Shown: positions 40,268-49,542, numbered from the stretch's first letter. The stretch: 56,612 nt of DNA from Anaerotruncus sp. G3(2012) (GCF_000403395.2 NZ_KE159658.1:23627-80238); one strand, 5' to 3'. Program-made: numbers and translations. The notes: generated from the letters alone by a model not told the origin.

Positions 40268-41422
40268 ATGAAAAAACTGTTTCGCATCCTCTACGGATAT
40301 ATCCGCCAGACCGATGGCTGGCTTTGGCTGCTTTGTTTGGGGCTTTCAGGGTTCAGTATGCTCCTGCTCTCCGGGATTGTCCATTCCGGCGTCTGGGCGC
40401 CCTATGACTACGGCCTGCAAACCATGCGGATCGTCGGGGTGCAGTTCGGTGCAACTGCGGTGGGAGTGCTCTGTGCGCTGATCCTCTCAAAGTTTGATTA
40501 CCATGCGCTCACCCGGCTCTGGAAGCTCCATGCCCCGGTTGCTTATGCGTTTGTGCTGCTCACCTTCCTGATCGGCATTGGGGCGGCGGACCGGCAGGGG
40601 GACAAGTCCTGGATCAGGATACCGTTCACCAGTATGACCATCCAACCGGCGGAATTCCTCAAGCTGTCGTTCATCCTGACCCTCGCCTACCATCTGCATG
40701 TGGTCAGCGACGTGATGGACGACCCCAAAACCATTCTGGCGCTCTGCGTCCACGGGGCGGCGCCTATCCTGCTGATCCACATGCAGGGAGATGATGGGAC
40801 GGCGCTTGTGTTTGCGTTCATCTTCATCGGGATGCTGTTTGCAGCGGGGATCCACTGGTTTTATGTGCTGGCCGCAGTCGGCGGATCGGTCATTGGAATC
40901 CCACTGATCTGGTTTTTTGTGCTCAATGATTTCCAGAAACAGCGGTTTCTGATCCTGTTCAGCCCCACCGCCGCGGATACGCAGGGCACTTATTATCAAC
41001 AGTACCGCGCCAAGCTGGCGATCGGCTCGGGGCAGATTTGGGGGAAGGGCATCTTCTCGGAAAACCACCACTATGTCCCCGAAGCGCAGAACGATTTTAT
41101 CTTTTCCTTTATTGGGGAATCGCTCGGCTTTGTCGGTGCGCTGGCGGTGGTCCTTGTGCTGATCTCACTGGTGGTGAAAATCCTGTCGGACGCCCAGTGT
41201 GCCGAGGATTTGCAGGGCCGGCTGATCTGTGTGGGCGTGTTTTCGATGATTGCCGCCCAGTCGGTCATCAACATCGGGATGTGTCTTTCGGTGCTTCCGG
41301 TCATCGGGATTACCCTGCCGTTCCTTTCGGCGGGCGGCTCCTCGGTGCTGGCGAGCTATCTGGGGCTGGGGCTGGTGCTTTCAGTCTATATGGAGGCTCC
41401 CAAAAATCTGTTCAGCGAGTAA
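40268..41422 (+). CDS. SEDS-family protein (RodA/FtsW-like)
   Basis: A 384-residue SEDS glycosyltransferase-type protein with about ten membrane segments. Motifs include SWIRIPFTSMTIQPAEFLKL, QGDDGTALVF, AIGSGQIWGKG, the loop HHYVPEAQNDFIFSFIGESLGFVGAL and GITLPFLSAGGSSVLA. Family members polymerise peptidoglycan in elongation (RodA), division (FtsW) or spores (SpoVE). The genome context (no mreB, mur or ftsZ genes) does not tell which. AAGGGA lies 8 nt before the ATG. Its stop codon TAA is completed at the first base of a repeat B copy. Confidence 0.92.
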   Translation: MKKLFRILYGYIRQTDGWLWLLCLGLSGFSMLLLSGIVHSGVWAPYDYGLQTMRIVGVQFGATAVGVLCALILSKFDYHALTRLWKLHAPVAYAFVLLTFLIGIGAADRQGDKSWIRIPFTSMTIQPAEFLKLSFILTLAYHLHVVSDVMDDPKTILALCVHGAAPILLIHMQGDDGTALVFAFIFIGMLFAAGIHWFYVLAAVGGSVIGIPLIWFFVLNDFQKQRFLILFSPTAADTQGTYYQQYRAKLAIGSGQIWGKGIFSENHHYVPEAQNDFIFSFIGESLGFVGALAVVLVLISLVVKILSDAQCAEDLQGRLICVGVFSMIAAQSVINIGMCLSVLPVIGITLPFLSAGGSSVLASYLGLGLVLSVYMEAPKNLFSE

Positions 41423-41586
41423 GAACCTGTATTCATAATCAGAGGATGCCGGATGGGCGAGGGATTTTGCTGCCCTGCAAGGCGAAAAAACGCAGACAAT
41501 ACTTTGTGTATTGCAAGATTTTTCAACGCGGCAGGCCGGCAAAAGACCCGCTCAGACGGTGTCGAATGGTTGTGAATACGGGTTCT
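41422..41586 (+). repeat. Repeat B, copy 2 (165 bp)
   Basis: Ends AGAACCTGTATTCATAATC and GGTTGTGAATACGGGTTCT, which are inverted copies of each other at 16 of 19 positions. It starts on the last base of the preceding stop codon and lies upstream of fhs in the same strand sense as copy 1. Confidence 0.92.
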
Positions 41587-41698
41587 AGGGCGCTTTCAAA
41601 GGCAATTCACCGGATGAGGCGTTCATCTACCTTTTTGACAAGGTGGATGAAATGTTTTGTTCTGCTGGTTTGATAGAAAATAGAAGGAGGTTTTTCCC

Positions 41699-43366
41699 AT
41701 GAAATCGGATATTGAAATTGCGCAGTCGGCTGAGATGCTTCCAATCAGCGAGATTGCGAACCGGCTGGGCGTACAGCCGGAGGAACTGGAGCCTTACGGA
41801 CGGTACAAAGCAAAATTATCGGAGGAAATTTTCAGCCGGCTTTCCGGACGTCCGGACGGCAAGCTCGTGCTGGTGACCGCGATCAACCCCACGCCCGCGG
41901 GCGAAGGCAAGACCACCACTACGGTGGGGCTTGGCCAGGCGATGGAGAAGATCGGAAAAAAGGCGATTATCGCGCTGCGGGAGCCTTCGCTCGGCCCGGT
42001 GTTCGGGATCAAGGGCGGGGCGGCAGGCGGCGGCTATGCGCAGGTGGTGCCGATGGAGGACATCAACCTGCATTTCACCGGCGATATGCACGCGATCACC
42101 GCTGCGAACAACCTGCTCTGCGCGCTGATCGACAACCATCTCCAGCAGGGCAACGAGCTTGGGATCGACCCGCGCCGCATCCTTTTCAAACGCTGCCTCG
42201 ACATGAACGACCGCGCCCTGCGCAATGTAATTGTCGGGCTGGGCGGCAAGGTCAATGGGGTGCCGCGCGAGGATGGCTTCCTGATTACCGTTGCATCCGA
42301 AGTGATGGCGATCCTCTGCCTTGCTTCCGACCTCGAGGATTTGAAAAAACGTTTGGGAGAAATTCTGGTTGCTTATACCTATGGTAATCAACCGGTCTAT
42401 GCGCGTGACCTGCACGCAAGCGGTGCAATGACCGCCCTGCTCAAGGACGCGCTCAAGCCCAATCTGGTCCAGACGCTCGAGAATACCCCCGCCCTGATGC
42501 ATGGCGGGCCGTTTGCCAATATCGCGCATGGGTGCAACTCGGTGCGTGCAACCAGGCTCGCGCTCAAGCTCGCCGACTATACGATCACCGAAGCGGGATT
42601 CGGCTCCGATCTGGGCGCGGAAAAGTTCTTCGACATCAAATGCCGGTATGCGGGGCTTGCCCCCTCTGCGGTCGTGCTGGTCGCGACCATGCGTGCGCTC
42701 AAGTATAACGGAGGCGTCCCCAAGGCCCAGACCGGCGAGCCGAATGTGGAAGCGCTCAAACGCGGCCTGCCCAATCTTGCCAAGCATGTGGAAAATATGC
42801 AGAAATACGGGGTTCCGGTCGTGGTGGCAATCAACCGGTTCCTGACCGACTCGGACGAAGAAGTGAAGCTGCTTTCCGATTTCTGCGCCCAGGCCGGCTG
42901 CCGGTTTGCGCTGTCGGAAGTGTTTGCCAAGGGCGGCGAAGGCGGCGTGGAGCTGGCGAAGGCGGTCGTTGAAGCCTGCGAACAGCCCTCCCAGTTCCGG
43001 CTCCTCTATGATATTGATCTGCCGGTCAAGGAGAAGATCGCGGAAATTGCAACCGAAATTTATGGTGCGGATGGGGTCAACTACACCGCCGCGGCGGAAA
43101 AACGGCTCGCCGAGATCGAAGCGCTCGGCAAGGCGGGGCTGCCGGTCTGCATGGCCAAGACCCAATATTCCCTCTCGGACGATCCTTCCCGGCTCGGACG
43201 CCCGGCCGGTTTTACGATCACCGTTAAGGACCTGCGGCTGAGTGCAGGCGCTGGGTTCATCGTTGCGCTCACCGGCGACATCATGACCATGCCCGGTCTG
43301 CCGAAAGCGCCCGCCGCCCACCAGATCGACGTGGATGCCGCCGGACAGATCTCCGGCCTGTTCTGA
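41699..43366 (+). CDS. fhs: Formate-tetrahydrofolate ligase
   Basis: A 555-residue ATP-dependent enzyme joining formate to tetrahydrofolate to give 10-formyl-THF, an entry step of one-carbon metabolism and of the acetogenic methyl branch. Motifs: the P-loop [53 protein letters not shown] and the C-terminal [24 protein letters not shown] lies 8 nt before the ATG. First gene of a tight five-gene unit; no other one-carbon gene is adjacent. Confidence 0.97.
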   Translation: MKSDIEIAQSAEMLPISEIANRLGVQPEELEPYGRYKAKLSEEIFSRLSGRPDGKLVLVTAINPTPAGEGKTTTTVGLGQAMEKIGKKAIIALREPSLGPVFGIKGGAAGGGYAQVVPMEDINLHFTGDMHAITAANNLLCALIDNHLQQGNELGIDPRRILFKRCLDMNDRALRNVIVGLGGKVNGVPREDGFLITVASEVMAILCLASDLEDLKKRLGEILVAYTYGNQPVYARDLHASGAMTALLKDALKPNLVQTLENTPALMHGGPFANIAHGCNSVRATRLALKLADYTITEAGFGSDLGAEKFFDIKCRYAGLAPSAVVLVATMRALKYNGGVPKAQTGEPNVEALKRGLPNLAKHVENMQKYGVPVVVAINRFLTDSDEEVKLLSDFCAQAGCRFALSEVFAKGGEGGVELAKAVVEACEQPSQFRLLYDIDLPVKEKIAEIATEIYGADGVNYTAAAEKRLAEIEALGKAGLPVCMAKTQYSLSDDPSRLGRPAGFTITVKDLRLSAGAGFIVALTGDIMTMPGLPKAPAAHQIDVDAAGQISGLF

Positions 43367-43376
43367 GGGGGCCGCT

Positions 43377-43802
43377 GTGATCCGGTTTACCAGCCATTCG
43401 GCGGAGGAAACAGAACAGTTTGCGGAGCGGTTTGCCAAAAGGCTCCGGCCTGGCGATGTGATCGCCTGCTTCGGCGGGATGGGGATGGGAAAAACGGTGT
43501 TTGCGCATGGGCTGGCGCGTGGATTGGGGCTGTCGGACGAGGTGTCCAGCCCCACCTTTGCGCTGGTGCAGGAATATACAGATGGGAATATTCCGCTCTA
43601 TCATTTCGATATGTATCGTGTTTCGGATTTCGATTCCCTCTATTCGACCGGTTTCTTCGACTATCTGGAACAGGATGGGGTCCTGCTGATCGAGTGGAGC
43701 GAACAGATTGAATCCGCCCTGCCGCCGGGCGCAATCCGGCTGTCCTTTGCGCGGCTGGACGACAATACCCGCGAGCTGACGATTGAGGGGGAAGAGATTT
43801 GA
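43377..43802 (+). CDS. tsaE: tRNA t6A-modification ATPase TsaE
   Basis: A 141-residue P-loop ATPase (ACFGGMGMGKTVFAHGL, with the SSPTFALVQEY and YHFDMYR blocks and LLIEWSE) that works with TsaB and TsaD to form N6-threonylcarbamoyladenosine on ANN-decoding tRNAs. The start is GTG 43377, 5-6 nt after GAGGGGG and 10 nt after the fhs stop. Overlaps tsaB by 4 nt. Confidence 0.93.
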   Translation: MIRFTSHSAEETEQFAERFAKRLRPGDVIACFGGMGMGKTVFAHGLARGLGLSDEVSSPTFALVQEYTDGNIPLYHFDMYRVSDFDSLYSTGFFDYLEQDGVLLIEWSEQIESALPPGAIRLSFARLDDNTRELTIEGEEI

Positions 43803-44503
43803 GAATTCTGGCGATGGATACTTCGTCCCAGTCGGCAGGCTGCGCCCTGTTGGAGGACAGCCGGCTGTTGGGGGAGTTTTTCACCAATGTGAAACTGACC
43901 CATTCACAGACCATCCTGCCGATGGTGCAGAACCTGCTCGACCAGACCCATACCGCGCTTTCGGAGGTCGACCTGTTTGCGGTCACGACCGGCCCCGGTT
44001 CGTTTACCGGGCTGCGGATCGGGCTTTCGGCGGTCAAAGGGATGGCGCATGCGCTGGGAAAACCATGTGTCGGTGTTTCTACCCTGGAGGCGCTCGCTTT
44101 CCAGTTTTGGGGACAGGAGATGCTGGTCGCCCCGGTACTGGATGCGCGCTGCGCCCAGGTTTATACGGCGCTCTTCCGCTGGGAGGGGGAAACCCTGGAC
44201 CGGCTTGAGCCGGATCAGGCGATCCCGATTGCCCAGCTCGAACAACGTCTGAAAAATGAGAAAAAAGCCGTATTTCTGGTTGGAGATGGGGCGGAAATGT
44301 GTTATAATATGCTTAACGAACGGTTGCCTCTCCTGCGGCTCGCCCCGCCAACCCTGCGTTATACCCATGCGGGCGCGCTTGCGCTCGCGGCACAGCGTGC
44401 GGCCAGGCTGGGATACACCGTTTCCGCCGAACAGCTCGCCCCGGCCTACCTGCGTCTGCCGCAGGCGGAGCGGGAACTGCTCGCAAAACAACAATCAGTT
44501 TAG
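43799..44503 (+). CDS. tsaB: tRNA t6A-modification protein TsaB
   Basis: A 234-residue ASKHA-fold protein that scaffolds TsaD in t6A synthesis. Motifs: ILAMDTSSQSAGCALLE, LTHSQTILPM, TTGPGSFTGLRIGLSAVKG and VGVSTLEALA. The start is TTG 43799, overlapping the tsaE stop (TTGA) with AGGGGG 6 nt upstream. The usual next genes rimI and tsaD are absent here, replaced by rpiB and upp. Confidence 0.93.
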   Translation: MRILAMDTSSQSAGCALLEDSRLLGEFFTNVKLTHSQTILPMVQNLLDQTHTALSEVDLFAVTTGPGSFTGLRIGLSAVKGMAHALGKPCVGVSTLEALAFQFWGQEMLVAPVLDARCAQVYTALFRWEGETLDRLEPDQAIPIAQLEQRLKNEKKAVFLVGDGAEMCYNMLNERLPLLRLAPPTLRYTHAGALALAAQRAARLGYTVSAEQLAPAYLRLPQAERELLAKQQSV

Positions 44504-44515
44504 GGGTGGAATCTT

Positions 44516-44953
44516 ATGATCGCACTGGCAGCGGATCATGGCGGCTTTGCGCTGAAAGAACAGGTCAAACAATGGCTGGAGGAACAGAAGATCCCTTATC
44601 ACGATTTCGGTACGCTCGACGGCGCGTCCTGCGATTATCCGGACATGGCCGCAGCCGCTTGTGACGCGGTTGTATCCGGGGCCTGTGAGAAAGCGCTCCT
44701 CTTCTGCGGCACCGGTATCGGGATTTCGATGGCGGCGAACAAGATCAAGGGGATTCGGGCGGCCTGCTGCTCCGACTATTTCAGCGCGAAATACACCCGT
44801 ATGCACAACGACGCGAACGCCCTCTGCCTTGGCGGACGGGTGGTAGGCGCCGGGCTGGCAATCGAGCTGGTCGACGTCTTTTTACATACCGCGTTTGAGG
44901 GCGGCCGCCACCAGCGCCGGATCGACAAAGTTGCCGCGCTTGAAAACCGTTGA
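44516..44953 (+). CDS. rpiB: Ribose-5-phosphate isomerase B
   Basis: A 145-residue RpiB/LacAB-fold isomerase interconverting ribose-5-P and ribulose-5-P. Motifs: IALAADHGGFALKEQV, the Cys-containing catalytic loop FCGTGIGISMAANKIKG, CSDYFSAKYTRMHNDANAL and LGGRVVG. Length is normal. Directly after tsaB (12 nt) and before upp, a frequent Firmicute pairing that links pentose phosphate to nucleotide salvage. Confidence 0.95.
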   Translation: MIALAADHGGFALKEQVKQWLEEQKIPYHDFGTLDGASCDYPDMAAAACDAVVSGACEKALLFCGTGIGISMAANKIKGIRAACCSDYFSAKYTRMHNDANALCLGGRVVGAGLAIELVDVFLHTAFEGGRHQRRIDKVAALENR

Positions 44954-44990
44954 ACGCTCGAAACCACATGAAATCAAGCTGTAAGGGGTA

Positions 44991-45626
44991 ATGATGATGT
45001 TGAAACCGTTTATTATGGACCATCCGCTGATCCAACACAAGGTCACCCTCCTGCGGGACAAGAACACCGGCTCGAAGGAATTCCGCGAGCTGATTAACGA
45101 GGTCGCCATGCTGATGTGCTATGAGGCGACCCGCGACATGCCGGTCAAACAGATCGAGATCGAGACCCCTATCTGCATCGCGAAAGCAAACGTGATTTCG
45201 GGGCGCAAGGTCGCGTTTATCCCGATTCTGCGGGCAGGGCTGGGGATGGTTGACGGCCTGCTCAAGCTGGTTCCGGCTGCCAAGGTCGGGCATATCGGGA
45301 TGTACCGCGACCACGAAACCCATCTGCCGGTGGAGTATTACTGCAAGCTGCCCGCGGACATCGAGGAGCGGGATGTCATCGTCCTCGACCCGATGCTCGC
45401 GACCGGCGGGTCCGCGGTTGATGCGATCGACCAGCTGAAAAAGCGAGGCTGCTCCAATATCAAGTTTATGTGCATCATCGCCGCGCCCGAGGGGATCGAA
45501 GCGCTGGCCGGGAAACATCCGGATGTGCAGATCTATTGCGGCGCGCTTGACGACCGCCTGAACGAGAACAAATATATTGTTCCGGGGCTGGGCGATGCGG
45601 GCGACCGCATCTTCGGAACCAAATAA
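44991..45626 (+). CDS. upp: Uracil phosphoribosyltransferase
   Basis: A 211-residue PRTase converting uracil and PRPP to UMP. Motifs: [37 protein letters not shown], the PRPP loop [26 protein letters not shown] and the uracil-binding end [14 protein letters not shown]. Three consecutive ATG codons open the gene; the AAGGGG site is best placed for the second or third (44994, 44997). Confidence 0.96.
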   Translation: MMMLKPFIMDHPLIQHKVTLLRDKNTGSKEFRELINEVAMLMCYEATRDMPVKQIEIETPICIAKANVISGRKVAFIPILRAGLGMVDGLLKLVPAAKVGHIGMYRDHETHLPVEYYCKLPADIEERDVIVLDPMLATGGSAVDAIDQLKKRGCSNIKFMCIIAAPEGIEALAGKHPDVQIYCGALDDRLNENKYIVPGLGDAGDRIFGTK

Positions 45627-45903
45627 AGGTTGGGCCTGACCTCCGGATGCCTGAATGCGGCTGTTCCAATGCTTCATCCGCCTTTGGCGCTCGCTGTGGC
45701 TCGCAGTGCGGCGGCAGTTAATTCGGGTGGGTTGCTGTTCAAAGGGTGGTAAAAGAAAAGCCCCCTTTGCATGTTGCCGGAATCCGCCCGTTTTTCTGCC
45801 CCGGCAGATTTCGAAAAACAGAATATTTCCAGATGCAGAGTGAAACACTAGTTTCACTCTGCATTTTTTATATGCAAAGGCTGTTTGAAAAAGAGGTGTC
45901 CAG
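45627..45903. other. Intergenic region with degenerate repeat A
   Basis: About 45675-45772 holds decayed repeat A pieces (AATTCGGGTGGG, AAAAGAAAAGCCCCCTTT). A strong terminator follows at 45833. No gene was seen. Confidence 0.4.
45833..45869 (+). terminator. Rho-independent terminator
   Basis: A perfect 14-bp stem ATGCAGAGTGAAAC with loop ACTA, then TTTTTT. It lies some 200 bp after upp, so it may end the upp transcript or a short separate RNA. Confidence 0.85.
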
Positions 45904-46254
45904 ATGAAACAGATACGATTTCTCCTGACCGGCAGTGCCGCAGGCTTTTTAAACGGGCTTTTTGGTGCAGGCGGCGGTATGGTTGTCGTGCCGATGCTCC
46001 AGCGGGACGGACTTCCCCCGGAGCGTTCCCATGCAACCTCCATCGCGGTGATCCTGCCGCTTTCGATCGCAAGCAGCCTGCTCTACCTCTCGATGGGGAG
46101 CATCCGGCTTGCACAGGCGCTCCCCTATATCCCGCTGGGGCTTGTCGGGGCAGCGGTTGGCGGTTGGCTGCTCCCGAGGGTCAAAACCGTCTGGCTTCAC
46201 CGCATCTTCGGCGCGCTGGTACTTTATTCCGCTGCGCGTCTGCTCCTGCAATGA
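45904..46254 (+). CDS. TauE/SafE-like half-transporter, first unit
   Basis: A 116-residue membrane protein with four segments, equal to half of a TauE/SafE (DUF81) transporter. The N-terminal signature GSAAGFLNGLFGAGGGMVVV and HATSIAVILPLSIASSLLY match the family. Full-length members export sulfite, sulfonates or related anions. The stop overlaps the next gene's ATG by 4 nt, and that gene encodes a second half, so a heterodimer is likely. Confidence 0.85.
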   Translation: MKQIRFLLTGSAAGFLNGLFGAGGGMVVVPMLQRDGLPPERSHATSIAVILPLSIASSLLYLSMGSIRLAQALPYIPLGLVGAAVGGWLLPRVKTVWLHRIFGALVLYSAARLLLQ

Positions 46255-46676
46255 GCTGGCTTTGGATTGCGGCCGTATCCCTCGCCAGCGGGCTGCTCGG
46301 CGCGCTCGGCATGGGTGCGGGTGCGGTGCTTCTGCTCTATCTGCGGGTATACGGCGGCTGCGACCAGCTCACCGCACAGGGGATCAACCTGCTGTTTTTC
46401 CTGCCGATTGCGCTGCTTTCGATCCTGCTGCACGCGCGAAACCATCTGATCGACTGGAAAGCTGCCGGACTCTGTGTACTGACCGGCCTGCCCGGCGTGC
46501 TGCTGGGGGTCTGGTGCGGCAGGCTGCTCGGGACCGGCCTGCTTTCCAAGGCGTTTGCCCTTCTGTTATTGGTCATCGGGCTGCGGGAGCTTTCGTTCGG
46601 ATTCTCTAAAAAAAGGAAAGAGGAAAATTCCCACAGCAGGTATAACACCCCCCGGACAGGGTCAAACTCATCTTAG
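46251..46676 (+). CDS. TauE/SafE-like half-transporter, second unit
   Basis: A 141-residue partner of the preceding gene, with four membrane segments and the degenerate signature LASGLLGALGMGAGAVLLLY, then TAQGINLLFFLPIALLSILLHARN. It ends in a basic hydrophilic tail. Translationally coupled (ATGA). Substrate unknown. Confidence 0.85.
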   Translation: MSWLWIAAVSLASGLLGALGMGAGAVLLLYLRVYGGCDQLTAQGINLLFFLPIALLSILLHARNHLIDWKAAGLCVLTGLPGVLLGVWCGRLLGTGLLSKAFALLLLVIGLRELSFGFSKKRKEENSHSRYNTPRTGSNSS

Positions 46677-46810
46677 AAAGGAATCCCGCAGAAAGCGGCC
46701 TGACGGTAGCATCCGAAGCAGAATCCCAAAAAATCAAGCTTGTTTTTCAAACGCTTCGAGGATAATCCTTTTGCAGACGTTCAAAATAATACCGGAGGTG
46801 TAACCATACA

Positions 46811-47584
46811 ATGAACGACTCTTATAATCCCAAAAGCAAATTCAGCAAATTCATGGCGGGCAAAGGTTTCTATGTCGCGCTGGCCATCTGCGTGATGGGC
46901 GCGGGTACGGCGGCGTGGGTGGCTGTCGACCGGACGATCGACCGGATCGACGACAACAACAACCGGATTATCGAACAGCAGTCCGCTTCCAGCCAGCCGG
47001 AGCCGACCTACGGTTTCCCCGATTTGGAGGAAGCCGGAAAAGCGCAGAGCGGCGTGAACAAACCGTCCGCCTCGTCTTCCTCCTCTACTGCGCGTTCGTC
47101 CTCGTCCGCGGCTTCTTCCGCACCAAAAAAGCAATCCGAGCCGGTCGCCGCACAGCCAACGCCGCAGCCTTCCTCTTTCATCTTGCCGATCTCCGGCGAA
47201 ATTTTCGCGCCGTACAGCAATGGTGAGCTGGTGAAAAATATCACCCTCAAGGAGTGGCGCACCCATGACGGCATCGACATCAAGGCGGCAAAGGGGACCG
47301 AGGTAAAATCGGTCTGCGACGGGAAGGTGACCACAGTGCACGACGACCCTCTGATGGGGATGACCATTGAGGTGCTCCATGAAAACGACATCACCTCGGT
47401 CTATTGCGGACTGGCGAAAGAAGTTTCCGTCAAGGAAGGGGACGCGGTGAAGGTCGGGCAGGTCATCGGTACTGTTGGAGAGATTCCGGCAGAAATTGCC
47501 CTCGACCCGCATCTGCATTTCGCGATGCGCTCTACCAACCAGTGGGTCGACCCCCTGAAAACGATGGGAAAAGTCTCTGGATGA
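46811..47584 (+). CDS. LytM-domain (M23) membrane protein, SpoIIQ-like
   Basis: A 257-residue single-pass protein: a membrane segment (GFYVALAICVMGAGTAAWVAV), a Ser-rich linker and a C-terminal M23 domain (from FILPISGEIFAPYSNGELV). The zinc-ligand blocks THDGIDIKA and DPHLHFAM are intact, so it may be an active endopeptidase. The plan and the start of the domain match Clostridial SpoIIQ, the forespore partner of SpoIIIAH during engulfment, although spoIIQ identity is inferred from resemblance. CGGAGGTG lies 8-10 nt before the ATG. Confidence 0.85.
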   Translation: MNDSYNPKSKFSKFMAGKGFYVALAICVMGAGTAAWVAVDRTIDRIDDNNNRIIEQQSASSQPEPTYGFPDLEEAGKAQSGVNKPSASSSSSTARSSSSAASSAPKKQSEPVAAQPTPQPSSFILPISGEIFAPYSNGELVKNITLKEWRTHDGIDIKAAKGTEVKSVCDGKVTTVHDDPLMGMTIEVLHENDITSVYCGLAKEVSVKEGDAVKVGQVIGTVGEIPAEIALDPHLHFAMRSTNQWVDPLKTMGKVSG

Positions 47585-47602
47585 CAGGGTTTCAAAAATC
47601 AC

Positions 47603-47639
47603 AGAGCGATCTTATAACAAATAGTTGTAAGATCGCTCT
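47603..47639. terminator. Hairpin between convergent genes
   Basis: A 16-bp stem with one mismatch (AGAGCGATCTTAtAAC) sits between the LytM gene and the small minus-strand gene; weak T-richness on the plus side. Confidence 0.6.
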
Positions 47640-47640
47640 A

Positions 47641-47838
47641 CTATTCTATTTGGAATTTTTCGAAGCGCAACCGGCCATCCGGAATTCTTACAAGGCGGGA
47701 ACAGACGGTTCCCTCGGCCCTGCGCATAACCACGCAGCAGACAGGCGCCTCTTTTGATTGGCGGGGTTGTTCTGCCGGCACCCTCTCCGCAGCCGCTAAT
47801 ATTGCACAGCCCAGCAGTGCAACCAACAGCTTCCGCAT
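47641..47838 (-). CDS. Small secreted protein
   Basis: A 65-residue protein with a clear signal peptide (MRKLLVALLGCAILAAAERV) and a short mature part with a Cys pair (VCCVVMRRAEGTVCS). GGGAGG lies 7 nt before the ATG at 47838, and a near-consensus promoter precedes it. It diverges from an XRE regulator whose likely sites overlap that promoter, so it may be the regulator's target. No family recognised. Confidence 0.65.
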   Translation of the reverse strand: MRKLLVALLGCAILAAAERVPAEQPRQSKEAPVCCVVMRRAEGTVCSRLVRIPDGRLRFEKFQIE

Positions 47839-47863
47839 CCCATTGCCTCCCAACTATGATGAA

Positions 47864-47915
47864 AAGTACGATCTTATTATAATGCACAATAATTATAAAT
47901 ACAAGTACGATTTTA
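47864..47915. promoter_or_regulatory. Promoter with paired direct repeats
   Basis: For the minus strand: TTGTAT (47904-47899), 17 bp, TATAAT (47881-47876). Direct repeats AAGTACGATCTTA (47864-47876) and AAGTACGATTTTA (47903-47915) flank it, 39 bp apart, and are candidate sites for the divergent XRE protein. Confidence 0.6.
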
Positions 47916-47976
47916 GTTTTAGTTCCTGGAACATATCTCTTTTTTTGCATTATGCTTAAATTGGGAGGAATCTTTT

Positions 47977-48318
47977 GTGCAGATAGATTACGCTGTTTTC
48001 GGCAGACGGATCGCCGCGATCCGGAAAAAACGCGGCCTTACACAGGAAAAACTTGCGGAGCGTGCGGATGTCACCAACAATTTCATCTCGCATATTGAGA
48101 CCTGCCGTTCGATCCCCAGCCTGGAAACGGTGGTCAAGCTGTGCAATGCGCTCGATGTGACGCCCGATGCGCTCCTGCTGGGCACCGAAACCAGGAGCCG
48201 CGCCTATCTGACCCAGGACATCCTGCGCAAACTGGAGGGATGTACCCCGCAGGAGCGGCGGTTGGTAGACGGTTTTATCGACCTGCTTGTCGCGGAACGG
48301 CGGCGCGGCGAACCGTAA
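47977..48318 (+). CDS. XRE-family transcriptional regulator
   Basis: A 113-residue protein with a helix-turn-helix of the Cro/CI type (FGRRIAAIRKKRGLTQEKLAERADVT, ISHIETCRSIPSLETVVKLCNAL) and a short C-terminal helical tail that may dimerise. The start is GTG 47977, 8 nt after GGGAGG. Divergent from the small secreted protein; likely controls the shared region. Confidence 0.9.
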   Translation: MQIDYAVFGRRIAAIRKKRGLTQEKLAERADVTNNFISHIETCRSIPSLETVVKLCNALDVTPDALLLGTETRSRAYLTQDILRKLEGCTPQERRLVDGFIDLLVAERRRGEP

Positions 48319-48654
48319 AAAAGGACCCGAGCACACGTTGGTGTGCCCGGGTCTTGTCTTTTCCAAAGGCGGTTTCTTCTGTAGGCTGGAAAAGACCTGC
48401 CCAAACGACGACAGAGACAGATTCCAAGTTCGCAGGGTTTGAAAAGGCGGAAACGGGGAAAGATAGAACGGAAGGTTCCGTAAGGGGTCTTTTTCACCTG
48501 CTAAAAGCCTCTCTTTGTCTCAGGCAGGACACGGCGACCCAACAGTTCTCACGATGGAATTCAGGCACGCCCCAGTGTTCCGCCGAAACGGCGGGACAGG
48601 CCATCGGCGCTGAAACCGGCGGCAAAGCCCGGGGAACTATTTGCCCAAAGGGGG
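48319..48654. other. Intergenic region with terminator and repeat A relic
   Basis: After the terminator, 48477-48520 resembles the GGGGCTTTTT...AAAAGCCCC end of repeat A in decayed form. No gene was seen in the rest. Confidence 0.35.
48321..48362 (+). terminator. Terminator of the XRE gene
   Basis: Stem GACCCG-a-GCACAC / GTGTGC-c-CGGGTC with loop GTTG, followed by TTGTCTTTT. Confidence 0.8.
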
Positions 48655-49425
48655 TTAGCGGGAGAAGCCGAGGTCGGTCGAGATCTGTTGCGCTGCGGCG
48701 AGCAGCTGCGGGACAAGCAGCCGCACCCGTTCATCGGTCATGCGAGCGAGCGGAGCGGAAACCGAAATGGCGGCTTTTCCACGTCCGGTATAGTCCCGGA
48801 CTGCGGCGCCGATGCACCGGACCCCCAGCTCATTCTCTTCGTTGTCAAATGCGTATCCGCACTGCCGAATCTGGTCCAGCTCCCGGAATAACCGGCTCAG
48901 ATCGGTGATCGTGTGTTCAGTATAGGCGTGGATGTCGCTGCGGTTCCAAATCTGCGTGACTTCATCATCCGGCATGGTGGCAAGGATGCTCTTTCCCACC
49001 GCGGTGCAGTAGAGTGGACGGCGCATCCCCAGCCGGGAAAACATCCGGATCGACCCGCTGCGGCTCTCGACCTTGTGGATATACACAATCTCGATCCCCT
49101 CCCGGATCACCAGATGCACCGCCTCCTGGGTGGCGTTGCGGAGCTGCTCAAGCGGCGCTTTGGCAAGCCCCAGCACGTCGATGCTGTCCACCACCCGGCC
49201 GGACAATTCGAACAGCTTGAGGGTCAGCCGGTAACGGCCGCTCGACTCGTCCTTTTTCACATAGCCGAGCTGCGACAGCGAAGCAAGCAAGCGGTGAACG
49301 GTGCTTTTGTGCAGGCCGGATGTGCAGGACAGCTCCATAAGCGGCATCCCATCCGGATTATGCGAAAGCAGTTCGATCAGTCTGAATGCACGCTCGAGTG
49401 ATTGTACAGCAGGTTGATTTTCCAT
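48655..49425 (-). CDS. IclR-family regulator (KdgR-like)
   Basis: A 256-residue IclR protein: N-terminal winged helix (SLERAFRLIELLSHNP, SGLHKSTVHRLLASL, LGYVKKD) and C-terminal effector domain (VHLVIREGIEIVYIHKVES, CTAVGKSILA, ENELGVRCIGAAVRD). Divergent from the KDPG aldolase/KDG kinase operon, and sharing an identical-type operator with it, so it very probably represses both until a sugar-acid intermediate such as KDG or KDPG is bound. AAAGGA precedes the ATG by 10 nt. Confidence 0.92.
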   Translation of the reverse strand: MENQPAVQSLERAFRLIELLSHNPDGMPLMELSCTSGLHKSTVHRLLASLSQLGYVKKDESSGRYRLTLKLFELSGRVVDSIDVLGLAKAPLEQLRNATQEAVHLVIREGIEIVYIHKVESRSGSIRMFSRLGMRRPLYCTAVGKSILATMPDDEVTQIWNRSDIHAYTEHTITDLSRLFRELDQIRQCGYAFDNEENELGVRCIGAAVRDYTGRGKAAISVSAPLARMTDERVRLLVPQLLAAAQQISTDLGFSR

Positions 49426-49452
49426 AAAAGGCAGTTCCTTTCAAGAGTTTCA

Positions 49453-49500
49453 TAATACGAAATATGGTTTTATTCTACACATGAAAGGCAAAAAAAGCAA
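49453..49500 (-). promoter_or_regulatory. iclR-type gene promoter and operator
   Basis: On the minus strand TTGCTT (49500-49495), 17 bp, TAGAAT (49477-49472). The plus-strand motif TAATACGAAATATGGTTTT (49453-49471) overlaps the predicted start, which fits autorepression. Confidence 0.7.
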
Positions 49501-49542
49501 GCATTTTTGTGGAAAAATTTTTTACTGTTTTCATAAAATCTC

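Noticed and set aside
41816-43555. A 579-codon minus-strand open frame opposite fhs
   Set aside because: fhs is unmistakable on the plus strand; this frame runs across the fhs-tsaE junction and has no start signal.
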